A DNA stretch of 64,000 bases from Canna indica (Eukaryota > Streptophyta > Magnoliopsida > Zingiberales > Cannaceae), in the NCBI GenBank assembly GCA_034359265.1, contig CP136891.1, positions 43,888,001 through 43,952,000 on the forward strand. Reading direction: 5' to 3'. The position numbers and the translations under genes were made by a program. The notes under the pieces are model-generated. The model saw only the letters and a program-made list of their open reading frames with translations. It was not told the origin of the DNA and searched no databases. This document shows positions 21,569 to 32,690 of this stretch, in pieces. The stretch's first letter is position 1. Each line of letters begins with the position of its first letter.

Positions 21569-22902
21569 TGTTGACTGAAATCTGACACTAGAATGTGGGG
21601 TTGAATAGTGTATGTCCCTTGTTTCTATTTTATCAATTTTCTTTTTGCTTAGTTTCGACTTCAAGTGAATGTAAATGTAACTTAGCATTGCGTGTTATCA
21701 ATTATCACGAACAATAATGAGCAAACATTCAAAGCAATGCAAATAGGATGAAATATAGTGGTTCGGCCAACTACCTACTCCACTACCTTGGCTCCTCACT
21801 AAGGATTTTTAACCAACTACTTTATAGAACTTGTATTTTCCTTTAAATACAACTGAAAACACAATTCTCACCTCTTTGAGAATTCCTCAAACCTATTCAC
21901 CTAGGCAAAACACAAATCTACAAAGCGTAACCCTAAGTGTTTCTCTAGCACACCTAGCAAGCTATTACAGGTGAAAATAAGTTTTAAAAACAACTTCAAA
22001 TATGATGAAAAAGAGCTAGGAATTTGAGAGAAGAATCAATGCACTTTTCTCCAAGCCTTCGAGCCTTCAACTTGTTAGGGCATGAGCTTGAATAGTAGCA
22101 AAGTTGAGGAAAAGTGGGCGCTTGAATAAGAACGTTGATGGAAGTGCAGGGTGCGCAGCAATCGATCTCTTTAAAAGCTTAAATCACTTCTTAAATGCTC
22201 AATAATGTTTCTAAGAGTTCTTAAAGGAGTTAGGTGAGGGGTATTTATAACCCCTCAGCCAAACGGGCTGTTCAACGGGCGAAAAACTAGCCGTTATAGC
22301 CGTTCGGTCGCTTGCCGGTTGATCATCGGTCGATCGACTGATCGACCACCTACGACTGCTACCCTTTCTGCGCTTTACTCGTGTCGTCTGGTCGACCGAC
22401 GGGTCGACTGAATGGATTGTGGCTTCATCGATCCGCAGTCCGATCGATCGACCGATCGACCAACGTAGCCTTGAGATGACTTCTTTACCATCTTCGATCG
22501 ACCGATAGGTCGACCGATTGGCTACTGCCATTTTGCGGCATCATTCGGTCGACCGACAAGGCTACTGCCAATATTCTGCCTTGTTCGGTCGACCGAACTC
22601 ATGCTGAGGTTGATTTTTTTATAGGTTTAGTTTTCAAGTTCTAACTTGGATAACCTTACAATTAGGCTTGGGATGGGATCCTAGGGGTATATTACAAGAT
22701 ATCTACCTAATCGATGCCGAAGTCTTTTCTTTGACAATCTTTTCTTTTGTTTCAACGATCTCCTTTTCCTTCATTTTTCCGAACGAAATTTGCATGCTTA
22801 TCGCAACCTCAACCTGAACTCAAAACTTCACACATTGATTAAACACATGTTTGTTATCATCAAAATGAAGATCGAAACTTAAGAGAAACCCTTAAGTCAA
22901 CA
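21569..22902 (-). repeat. Sirevirus 5' LTR (1334 bp)
   Basis: Starts TGTTGACTTAAGG (minus strand, at 22902) and ends CAGTCAACA at 21569. It is about 48 bp shorter than the 3' LTR; at least part of the difference lies in the palindrome-rich part. Confidence 0.93.
22241..22600 (-). promoter_or_regulatory. LTR promoter: palindrome cluster upstream of a TATA box
   Basis: In element orientation, many copies of TCGGTCGACCGA and variants (22318-22600) lie just upstream of TTATAAATAC (22250-22241). Palindrome clusters upstream of the TATA box are a described hallmark of Sirevirus LTRs. The exact motif here is read from this sequence. The same arrangement recurs in the other Sirevirus-like LTRs of the window. 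Confidence 0.7.
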
Positions 22903-22907
22903 TGGAG
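22903..22907. repeat. Target-site duplication TGGAG, right copy
   Basis: Identical to 14956-14960. Tekay pol resumes immediately after. Confidence 0.95.
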
Positions 22908-24314
22908 GACCATCACTTTTAGGTCATTGCTCAGGAGGTGGAGCGGGGCACTCGACTGGACTTCTCACGAGACAATTATGGTACCTTGCAGTTCTGTGGC
23001 AGGCTGTGTGTTCCTGAGAAGCACCCAATTAAGGAGGAGTTGTTAGAGGAGGCTCACAAGTCTCATTTTGCTATTCACTCAGGCAGTTCGAGGATGTATA
23101 AGGACTCGCGGAAGTCTTATTGGTGGCGTGGGATGAAGAGAGATATTGTTGAGTATGTGGCGAGATATTTGGTTTTTCAGCAGATAAAGGTCAAACATCA
23201 TAGACCGGCTGGGAAGCTCCAAAATCTCCCTATCCCTTAGTGGAAATGGGAGCACATCACTATGGACTTTGTATCTGGGCTTCCGATGATGCAGAAGGGG
23301 CACGACTCGATATGGGTGATTGTGGATCAGTTGACGAAGTTGTCTCACTTTTTGTCGGTTAAGAAGACTTTTTCTGTGGACAGATTAGCCCAGCTCTACT
23401 ACGTGGAGATAGTGAGGATGCACGGTGTACCTGCTAGCATCATTTCAGACAGAGATCCTTGATTCACTTCACAGTTTTGGCAGAGTCTTCAAAGGGCCTT
23501 AGGTACTGAGCTTCGGTTTAGTACAGTAGTCCACCCGTAGACTGATGGACAGTCTGAGCGCACTATTCAGACATTGGAGGATCTCTTGCGTGCTTGTGTT
23601 CTAGACTTCAGTGGTAGTTGGGAGAGTCATCTACACTTGGTGGAGTTTGCCTATAATAATAGCTATGATTCAACTATTCAGATGGCTCCATTTGAGGCTC
23701 TTTATGGATGGAGGTGTAGGTCTCCAGTGCTTTGGGATGAGGTGGGTGAGCGATGTCTTTTGGGACCGGAGATGGTCCAGCAAGACGTCGAGTTGGTCAA
23801 GAGGATTCGGCAGAGGTTGCTCACTTTTCAGAGTCGACAGAAGAGCTATGCAGATCGGCGGAGAAGGGACTTGGAGTTCTTGGTTGGGGATCATGTGTTC
23901 CTCAAGGTGTCCCCGACTAAGGTTGTGATGTGGTTTGGCAAGAAGGGAAAGCATGCACCGCGTTATATTGGTCCTTTTGAGATCTTGGAGAGAGTAGGAG
24001 CTGTCGCTTATTGGCTAGCATTGCCACCATCTTTGGCAGGAGTGCATAGCGTCTTCCATATCTCTATGTTGAGGAAGTATGTGTTCGATCCATCCCATAT
24101 ACTACAGGAGCCAATCGTGCGGATTAGAGAGGACACGAGCTATTTGGAGTTGCCAGTGAGGATTCTTGATAGGAAGGAGCATCTTCTTTGTAACAGGGTT
24201 GTCTCGTTGGTCAAGGTTGGTTGGCAGCACCATTCAGATGCAAAGGCAACTTGGGAGCGTGAGGAGGATATTAGAGATCGCTTCCCACATTTATTTGACA
24301 CATCAGGTATGTAA
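22908..24314 (+). pseudogene. Tekay pol, second part: integrase with chromodomain
   Basis: This is the continuation of the pol gene cut at 14960. The H2C2 zinc-binding part (EEAHKSHFAIHSGSSRMY) has lost a Cys: LVFQQIKVKH stands where CxxC-QxxK is expected. The DDE core has MDFVSGLP (first Asp) and ISDRDP followed by a stop (second Asp), and the Glu lies in the [13 protein letters not shown] block. Then come [12 protein letters not shown], a [10 protein letters not shown] block, and a chromodomain-like tail [18 protein letters not shown] ending at 24314. Chromodomains of this lineage are thought to direct integration to heterochromatin. Stops at about 23238, 23460 and 23537 are again TAG or TGA. 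Confidence 0.88.
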
Positions 24315-24330
24315 ATTTGGAGGACCAAAT

Positions 24331-24348
24331 TTCTTAAGGCGGGGAGGA
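24331..24348 (+). promoter_or_regulatory. Polypurine tract of the Tekay element
   Basis: TTCTTAAGGCGGGGAGGA directly precedes the 3' LTR. Confidence 0.85.
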
Positions 24349-26644
24349 TGTTATGGTATTTTTTTTTTTTTTTTAAAAAAAAAGTCAAACACCTTGCTGT
24401 GGAGAGGGGATAAGGGATGACTTTAGGAGTGGGAGTCGCAGGTGGTTGTGATGGTGAGGGGTTTTAAGAAGGGGAGAGAGGAAGTTGCTAAGGAGAGGTT
24501 GAGAAGAGGAGAGGAGAGGTACCTATGAGTGGAGGAGGAGTCCGCGCGCGTGTTGCCGGTGGAGCTCGTCGTCGCCGGAATCGAGGTAGAAGATCTCATC
24601 CACTTCGTTGCTTTACTTCCGTTGTTTTATCCGATGAATCCGACAACGAAGACGAGGGAAGATCGGCTACGGAGCCGTAGCCTTGAGGGATTGCCGCGTG
24701 CGAAAACCGCATGCTGCCATGCCGCTGCCATCCGCGGTCGGCCACGCTGGAGGATGGCCACGCTGCGAGCGACCACACCGCAGGCGTCCGTGTCATGTGC
24801 AGTCCGGAGGTAGCGCTGGCCACGCTACATGGTGGCCGTCCCGGCCACCATTCGGCTAGCAGTGGGTCAGACCAACCATGGAGGTTGAAGAGAGGGCGGA
24901 GTTGAGGCGTGTTGGTTGCCGGTGGGTTGGGGAGCCGCCCGACATGGGTTCGGGGCGGACAGAGGCCGCCAAGGTTCGGGCAGAGGCGAGGGGAGAGGGA
25001 GACGAGGGAGGGAGGTGTTTTTTTTATTTTAGAAATTAATTAATAAGTAAGAGAGCTTTATTGTTAAAAATAGCTTGTTTATTATGAATTGCAGTATTAT
25101 TTATGAAATTGCCTTTTGAACTTGAAATTGAAATTTAATTATTTGGTGAACCCCGAGTTGTCGGTTGAAGTTGAGGTGAATAGCAAACTTGAACATTTTC
25201 GCATGTTGAACGCGATGGTGGGGTTAGTTTTCCAAGAAAATGTTGTTAGGATACCCTTCTGGTAGGTTGATTGCTTCGGTGTTTAAATAATATTAAATTA
25301 TTAGTTTGATAATTTAGTTGATTAATTGGTGTGAAATAATTGTAGTTTGGAGAGTGTGTTGTGGGTGGGTTGAGCCTGCAATTATGTCATCCCTTGTCTA
25401 ATGTTGATTTATCGTCGGAGATAAATTACGAAAATACCATTGTTTCCGATGTTTGATTGCTACTTAACATTTATTGAACTCTTGTTGCACATTATTATTG
25501 GACTTGCCATGTAGAGAAATTGCATGTGTTATATTTTATTGTTGTTTATTGGCGTTTATTCTTGATCATAGTATGCTATGTTAATCCTATGGTGCATTGG
25601 ATTAGTCATTGTATGCATAGTGCCATGTTGTTATATATGGTGTTGTTTACTTGTTGAGCATGTTATTATCCGGCCTGTTGATCATGTCATACTCACTTCG
25701 AGTTGTTATATTATTGATCCTGATGATGTTATGTTATTATCATGTTGTTATCACTTGGAGTTGTTGTTATATTATTGACCATGGTGATATACCTTGTTGC
25801 ACTCTTGGAGTCGAGTTGCATGGTTGTTGTCGATCTGGAGGCTACGGCCTTGGAGAAGACTTCGATCGAGGACCATTTCGGTGTGGTACCCCCTAGGCAT
25901 GGGAGAGGGTATATATGATATTTGACTAGTCGCACTTTGCGCACCTTCGGGTGAGATGATGTTGGACGTGACATCTGGCGGGCTACCTACTTGGTGGGGG
26001 TAGTCGCATCACTGTTGAGGCGGACGGTTGATGCCACTGTACAGGTGATAGAGTGTGGGGTTTTACCCAACTGTCCACACGCTCGATGATTCAATTGATG
26101 TTGTTTAAGAGTAGGTGAGGAGTATTTGTTGTGTTCATTGCCTTTGACTGCATCTTAGGCCATATTGTTATTCATTGTTGAGTTGACAGTTGATGCTTGT
26201 TGATCATATTGTGATTCTCATACTCAGCACCCGCTGATCTCCGTTGTTTTTACTTCAAACTTGCAGGGGAGAGCGGTCAATCTGTAGATCAATGTGTAGA
26301 TAGTTTTTAGACAGCTAGTAGACAATCGTAGATGTGGAGTTCTGATGGTGACTGTTTTTGTATTTTATTTTGTTTTGTCATCTTATAACACTTGATCTTG
26401 ATATTATTATGTTGGAGCTATAATATGTAGAATTAGTAGATATTTTGTTAAATCTTGTATTTGAACGGACTGTTCTTTATCGTATGTACTGTCAGACTTA
26501 TGGATTGTAATTATTGATTTTAATGTTGTCTCTTATTTTATGTTATAATTCGTGATTTTTCCTTTCATTGCGTGGTGTTCGAGTCGCCGCCATCACGCCT
26601 CGGGACGGGGCAACCGGAGGCGGGCCCGGACCGGGGCGCGACGA
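24349..26644 (+). repeat. Tekay 3' LTR (2.3 kb)
   Basis: It starts TGTTATGG after the PPT and ends GGGGCGCGACG, equivalent to GTGTGACA in the 5' copy, with the terminal CA mutated to CG. It carries a T/A homopolymer near 24360-24382 and a GC-rich block (24530-24850) absent from the truncated 5' LTR. Open frames inside it are not supported as genes. Confidence 0.88.
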
Positions 26645-27400
26645 AAGGCAAATAAAATATTGGACCTAGTTACAGTCAAGTACATTTTATGTACTAAAAA
26701 AGTTTATATGCTTAAATCACCGAAATTGTCCATGGCTAATCATGATTTGCTAGATTTAACTTAATTTAACATATGTGGTTACAACTAAAGCATTTTACGT
26801 ATTATAATATTTAAATAATTGAACTTGTCTATGTTTAACCATGATTTGCTAGTGAACTTACAGTTAATTTAAGGACAATGTCATTTTATTTAATGAACAG
26901 ATTTAGGATCTATGAATTTACTAACCGATCAGAGTAATGTTTCTTTTTTCTAACTCTAAATTGCATAGAATTCTCAATCATTTACAGGATACGAAGAACC
27001 ACAACTCGGCCAATATCTTGCTTGCATGAACAACTTTGATATTGGAAACCTCTTCCAAGAATACGAAGTTTGTAACACTCATTTTCTTTTTATTGTCATA
27101 TGGGATTCTTGGAAGCAACAAGTGTCTCGGATCAAAAGACCACTGTGGAATCTAGAAAGAGGAACAGTAGGTAGATGTCGAGTTTCAAATACAAAAGCTG
27201 AGACTTACATTGGCAAAGAATTGACATGTGTATATCAATTAATTACTTTCCAAGTGAATCATCTTCTAGATGCAACTATATATTTTCTGATCAATCCCCC
27301 TAAGAAAGATCCAAATTAGATTCTCACTGAAGTGGAATTAATTATATTATTTAAACTTTTTAAATTATTATTCATTCTCAATAAATAAATTCACTTATAC
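26645..27400. other. Unassigned sequence right of the Tekay element
   Basis: AT-rich. An open frame at 27026-27319 (97 residues) begins after a possible acceptor TTTACAG at about 26987, but it has no recognisable domain. It could be a stray exon or chance. The target duplication of Tekay cannot be checked because its left end is lost. Confidence 0.4.
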
Positions 27401-28262
27401 AAATCAAAAGAGACTTCAAGTCAAGCATCATGACTACCCAAATGTCATAAGGTCTGACCATTTCATCCTTCCATATGTAGTTACCATGCAATCAACTCCT
27501 TTCACTACTTTTTATCTCATCCAGGTTAATCAAATCGTGAATGTGTATATTCTTGTATCTTAAATCTTTATCCTAAAAATGCCTTCTATGAATCACATTC
27601 ATAAATGCATACTGCTCTGGCCAAAGACTTTCGGATAAAGAGATTGTACAAGAAGAGTGAGATATACTCCCCACATAAATATGGGGTGGTGAATCCTATA
27701 TTGATATCTCAACTATCTTCAAGTGATTCATGTTATACCCAATCTCCGAGCTATGAACATCCAAAGGTGAACCATAAGTAATGAAGTCAAAGTATAACAC
27801 TAGGTACTTAAGATACTTTGGTGATATCAAGTCTAAGGATACTTGCACCACTGATATGATGAGATGCTTTCGCATACATAGATTGAATATTCATGTGAAG
27901 ATCTATGATTAGGTCTCCAATAAACTTGTCTCTCAAACAAGCATCCATATGTTTAACTCTGAGCATCACAATGTTCACAACTTGTGAGAACTATTGCTTG
28001 AACAAGACAAAAAGCATAACATGTGCTAGTCTATCCGTATTAACAATGTCCTATCTTGTTAATATTATGACTATGGATAATTTAGGTATAAACACATTTA
28101 CATGCAATAAGAATCTCACATCATGAACTCTTAATGATTTCCTTTGCACTGTGTTATATACCAAGGACTTTATTATATAGTTTAAGTCTTTTATACAAGC
28201 AAATGAATTAACATGAGCACTAAGTAATAAAGATAGTCTTTAAGTAAAATGTACATGAAGAG
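27400..28262 (+). repeat. LTR-like non-coding repeat fragment
   Basis: Phrases such as CTAGTCTATCCG and GCTCTGGCCAAAGA align in the same orientation with the ends of the units at 29932-32690 and 32691-35660 (compare 35345 and 34929). No coding content. It is probably a diverged member of the same repeat family. Confidence 0.5.
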
Positions 28263-29931
28263 TTCCCAGTTACATGAGGGCTCTAGGGCATATCACTAAC
28301 ATGTTCATCAGGTGATAGTAGGTACAATCAATCCTTGGACCTGAGGTTGTCATGGTTTCTTTGTACTTGACAATCCATCGCTTTGGTTTTATCCCTACGT
28401 GGCTTATGCAGAGTCGTGTACCGGGTATTACTACGCATGGGGAAGCATTCATGGAGGTAGGTGAGCAACCAACATCGAATCGGTTACTCCTAATGAGAGG
28501 AGATAGGGTCCTATGTATCCCTACAAGTGTCGACTCGAGAATCTCTGGCCTGAGTAGACATGAAGGTCAGAAAGAGGTTTCTGACATTTCATTATTAAGA
28601 TGATAACTTGGCAAGTGGAATACATATGAATCAACATTAGGGTTTGACACTTTTTCCGTACCCTAGCCGACTTTGGAACATTGTAACTGAAGGATTTAGT
28701 TGTAGGGTAACTAATTATCGAAGGGCATTTGATCCCTATAGATTGAACCCTACACTATCGGGGTAGTCATGACACATTGCTAGACGTCAATCTTCACTTG
28801 TGAGTGGAGTCTCACAGGACCACACTAAAGGGGGTTTAGTGTAGGCTCATGAGATTCGAATAGAAAGTGTTCTATCGAATCCGACTCTCCGTTATGCACA
28901 ACTCACTACTGGCTTAGTGTGGGGCACAATGGGTTACACACAATATGCTACCCTCATAACAAGTTTTATGGGATAGAGCTCGAATGTGGCATTAGACATC
29001 TACTAGCATGGACATGCCACAACACGATCATGGATCTCGTTCACGGACAAAATAGGAAATGTGATTTCTAATCGGATGAATTATGAGCATCAAAGGAAGG
29101 GATTCTTGGTAACCCTAACTTGTAGGGTTCGGCGTGGGATGACGTCAACCCAACCCCGATCAAAGTCAAAGTGTTGACCCTAGTCAAGTCAATATGTCGA
29201 CTTGACTAGACCCATGTGTCAAGGTGGGTCGGCTAGATATAAGAGAGAAACTCAAATTTTATTATAGCTCGAATTTTGAATTTGAACCGGGGTGGGAAAC
29301 TTTATTTTTATCCCATCCGCCTAGCCTCCCTATTTAATGGGGAGGTTAGTTGTTTGACTCCCTTTTAATAGGGAGATGAATTAGTATGATTAATTTAAGT
29401 CCCTATTAGATAGGGAAGAGGTTGGAGATAAATCTCGAAATTTTGAATTCCGGGATGAGTTTAAATTTGAACCGCAATGAGATAATTAAGGAGGTGTTAG
29501 TTGAACACCCCTTGGGGGAATTAGTTTCGAATTTAATTGAGAATTAATTTGAAATTAATTTCAAGAACCATTATCTCATTGATTTTTATCTTAGAGATAA
29601 ATTTCGGAATTTTGAATTCCTCGTATGTTCAAAATTTGAAAGGGGCGGCTCCCTATTTTGTAGCTGCCCCTATGGGTATAAATACGGGGTGGCCGACCAC
29701 CCCCTTGGTAGAGATGATAATCTTCATCATATTTTGATACTCCCTCTCCAACAAGTGGCCGCCCCTCATACAGTTTCTCCTCGCCGTCTTCCGCAAGCTT
29801 GGTGAAGCTTCGACGGAATATTTCGTCGCCAGAAGTACGTCGTCGTTCATATTTTTGGAGGAGCCCAAAAATCACAAGATGGTATTCTTTACCTTGTGAA
29901 TTCATTCCAGTGTTTTCTCACCATTCTTTTG
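28263..29931 (-). repeat. Inverted copy of the 2.7-kb non-coding repeat
   Basis: 28270-29050 is the reverse complement of the 3' part of the unit at about 31780-32510; for instance GGACCTGAGGTTGTCATGG at 28340 mirrors 32450-32465. 29250-29931 is a diverged counterpart of the middle of the unit. Open frames here (for example 29591-29905) are shared by composition and not by known domains. Confidence 0.65.
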
Positions 29932-30542
29932 TTGGGGTGCAAAAGGAAAAATGCAGCAGAAAAAGGAATTTAAAAATTCAAACACCCCGAAAAACAACAA
30001 TCTACTTTAGTGAGCTTGAGGAATTATGCATAGGAAGAAAGTATACCTTCAACCATGGTTGATGGAGCTCCTCCTATCCCCGTTCAAGACGCACACACAC
30101 GTCCTCCAATGCTAGTCCACACCAAGCACCTCGCAACGAAAGGGGCAGTGATGAACGGGGCTCGTTGTGGCTCAATGGAGTGGCTTTCTCAACCCCCCAA
30201 AATACCAAGGCTAGGTCGGCTTTTCCACCAAGATTCGGGTTCCAAAATAGGAGGAAGAGGTGATGAGAAAATCACAGAATGAGAGGATAGAAGAGAGAAT
30301 ACCAAGGCTGTCCTCTTTTGTTTCCAGCAAATAAAAGTGGAGAAGAACACCTCTCCGGCTTCTCGGAGAACTCGGGGAAGGAGAGGAAGATGGCCAACCA
30401 CTAAAGGAAGAAGATGGAGGTTCTTTGGAACTTCTTTCCACCCAAGAACCTCTCTCTTGTTCTCATCGAGAATATGAGAAAAAAACTTTTTAACTTCCTT
30501 TTTTCCCTCATGGGGTATTCGGCCATCTTGAAAGGAGAAGGA

Positions 30543-30555
30543 GGGGGGGGGGGGC
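30543..30555. repeat. Poly-G run
   Basis: A homopolymer of about 12 G within repeat unit 1. A possible sequencing-length uncertainty. Confidence 0.85.
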
Positions 30556-30750
30556 TACAAGAGTAGACCTTCCCCTAAAATCTCACCCGAAATTCAAAAT
30601 TTTGGGGTTTGCCTCCAAAATATATTTCATATTTAATTGTTTCATAATTAATTTGAAATTAACTAATACCAATTAAATAGAAACTTTAATTTATCTCGAT
30701 AAATTAAAAGCCTATTTATAGGAATGAAATTTATCTAAATAAATTAAATT

Positions 30751-31293
30751 CCTATCATTAGGGGTGGCAATCCGTGTTGTGTCGTGTTTAAACATGTCTC
30801 GTGTCGTAAAAGGTTAAATCCGAACCCAATCCGTTTATTAAATGTGTCCGAATATGCAAATCTGAACCCGACCCTTTTATTCCCAGGTTGACAGGACACG
30901 ACACACTTAACCCGTTTAAGTAAATGTGTCTAAACATGTACATGCGTATACCTACACGATACAACACGATAAACATAATTTCAATAGTGAACAAAATGAA
31001 AGCTACTGAAATTAAAAATTAAGCACAGTATAAAGACTATTAATAACAAGATATACCCAATATCTGTAACTTTTTTACTTATTATTATATATATATTCTT
31101 ATAATAGGTAAATGGATTAAATAAGTTTAGTAACACGATTAAACACTATCAGTTAAATGGGTTTAATCGTGTTAATCCGGGTTGAACCCATTTAATCAAA
31201 ACTCGCGTTAGCCAAACTTGAACCCGCGTAACTTCGTATCGTGTCGTGTCGGGTTATCGTGTCGTGTCAGAAATTGTCAGCCCTACATATCAT
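30751..31293. mobile_element. hAT-type MITE with GTGTCGTGTC-rich interior (element 30759-31285)
   Basis: The termini are TAGGGGTGGCAAT (30759) and, inverted, TAGGGCTGACAAT (ending 31285), an 11/13 match. The flanks CCTATCAT (30751-30758) and CATATCAT (31286-31293) are an 8-bp target duplication with one mismatch. Both features are diagnostic of hAT elements. The interior is 527 bp, non-coding, with degenerate repeats such as CGTGTCGTGTCGGGTT and AACCCGTTTAA. Confidence 0.88.
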
Positions 31294-32690
31294 ATAGGAA
31301 TTATATTCATGTAGATAAATTAAATTGTTATTTAAAGAATCATCATTTATCTAAATAAATCAATTATCTATAAATCTATGATTTATCTAAGTAAATCAAA
31401 CTCCTATGATTTATCTAAATAAATCAAATTCCTATTAATTATGATTAATCTAAATAAATCAATTCCAAATTAACAAGTGTAGACGCATGGGGAAAATCGA
31501 ATTTCCCTCCATGAATTTTTTATTTGAAAAATTAAATTAATTATATTTAATTCTTAATTAAACATATCCTCGATTTATGATTAATTAATTTCTTAATTCA
31601 TAATTAAGATTTTAATCAACCATATAAAATAGTACCGTATGCCAAAAACCCTACGACTTTAGGGTTGCCCTACGAAATAGGGGTTTTCCTATAAATTAGG
31701 TTTTTGATGAACTCCTTCCTCGTGCATTTGTTCCTATAGGAAACACCTTCCTTATCTTATTCGTAAATGAGATCCGTGATAGAGTTACAGCATGTCTATG
31801 CTAGTAGACATATAGTGTCGCGGACGAGCTCTATCTCATAAAGCCCGTTACGACGTTAACCTGTTGTGTTTGACCCAATGGACCCCGCACTACGCCAGTA
31901 GTGAGTTGTGTATAACGGAGCGTCGGATCCGATAGAACATCTATTCAAATCTCACGAGCCAACACTAAACCCCTTTAGTGTGGTCGTGTGAGACTCCACT
32001 CACAAGTCAAGATTAACGTCTAGCAACGTGTCATGACTACCTGGATAGTGTGAGATTCAATTTACAAGGATTGAACGCCGTTCGGTGATTAGTTACTATG
32101 CAACTAAATCCTTTGATTACAATATCTCAAAGTCGGCTAGGGTACGTAAAAAGTGTCAAACCCTAATACTGATTCATATGTATTTCTCCTACCAAGTTGT
32201 CATCTCAATAATGGCATGTTAGAAACCCTTTTCCGACATTCATATATACTATAGCCAAAGATTCCTGAGTTGACACTTGTAGGGAGACATAGGACATTAT
32301 GTCCTATCACTAGCAGTAACTGATTCCATATTAGTTGCTCACCTACCCTCATGAAAGCTTCCCAATGCCCAGAAGTATCTGGCACATGACTCTTTAAGGC
32401 CACGTAGGGATAAAACCAAAGTAATGGATCATCAATCATAAGGTAACCATGACAACCTCAGGTCCAAGGATTGCTTGCACCTACTATCACCCGAGGAACA
32501 TCTTATTGACAGTCATGTATGGATTCCATTATGTATTTCTCGTGTAGATCTGTTTAGTGAACTCAATCCCTAATGAGCACATGCACTTGTACATTAATGA
32601 CGATTTATAGGTAACTATGAGATCAGCTACCCCCTATCCTATAGGGTATGTATCATGTGCAGTAGTCTTGCCAGATGAAGGGATGGTAAT

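Larger units (their letters stand above)
14961..22902 (-). mobile_element. Sirevirus-type Ty1/copia retrotransposon, complete, nested in Tekay
   Basis: This is a full-length element of 7942 bp read on the minus strand: 5' LTR 22902-21569, PBS, gag, protease, integrase, RT-RNase H, PPT, 3' LTR 16342-14961. It begins TGTTG and ends CAACA, and the flanking 5-bp duplication is perfect. The Gag with a long coiled-coil tail, the palindrome-rich LTR and the PPT context (TGATGATGACAAACAT beside the 3' LTR) point to the Sirevirus lineage. Gag-Pol has several lesions, but the integrase frame is open throughout. The two LTRs are very similar and differ chiefly by length in the palindrome-rich part, so the insertion is fairly young and younger than the Tekay host. 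Confidence 0.93.
10089..26644 (+). mobile_element. Ty3/gypsy chromovirus, Tekay (Del)-type, interrupted by a copia element
   Basis: The order is truncated 5' LTR, PBS, gag, protease-RT-RNase H, a nested Sirevirus (14961-22902), integrase with chromodomain, PPT and 3' LTR. The long LTR (about 2.3 kb), the gag-pol layout and a C-terminal chromodomain-like tail fit the Tekay/Del lineage. The 5' LTR lacks its first 500 bp or so, and about 440 bp near its end, relative to the 3' LTR. The left target duplication therefore cannot be read; the 5 bases after the 3' LTR are AAAGG. Many in-frame stops show the element is dead. Confidence 0.9.
29932..32690 (+). repeat. Non-coding repeat unit 1 (about 2.7 kb, LTR- or LARD-like)
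   Basis: It starts TGTTGGGGTGC and has the block AAAATGCAGC, then CTACTTTAGTGAGC near the left end, and CTAGTCCACACCAAGC at 30114-30129. It runs to about 32690, where unit 2 begins. The same landmarks occur in the same order in unit 2. A hAT MITE (30759-31285) interrupts it. No gag or pol is visible, so the class is uncertain: the LTR of a large copia-like element, or a non-autonomous element. Confidence 0.65.

Noticed and set aside
24529..24905. GC-rich frames in the Tekay 3' LTR
   Set aside because: They lie inside an LTR, overlap each other and have no domain; composition explains them.
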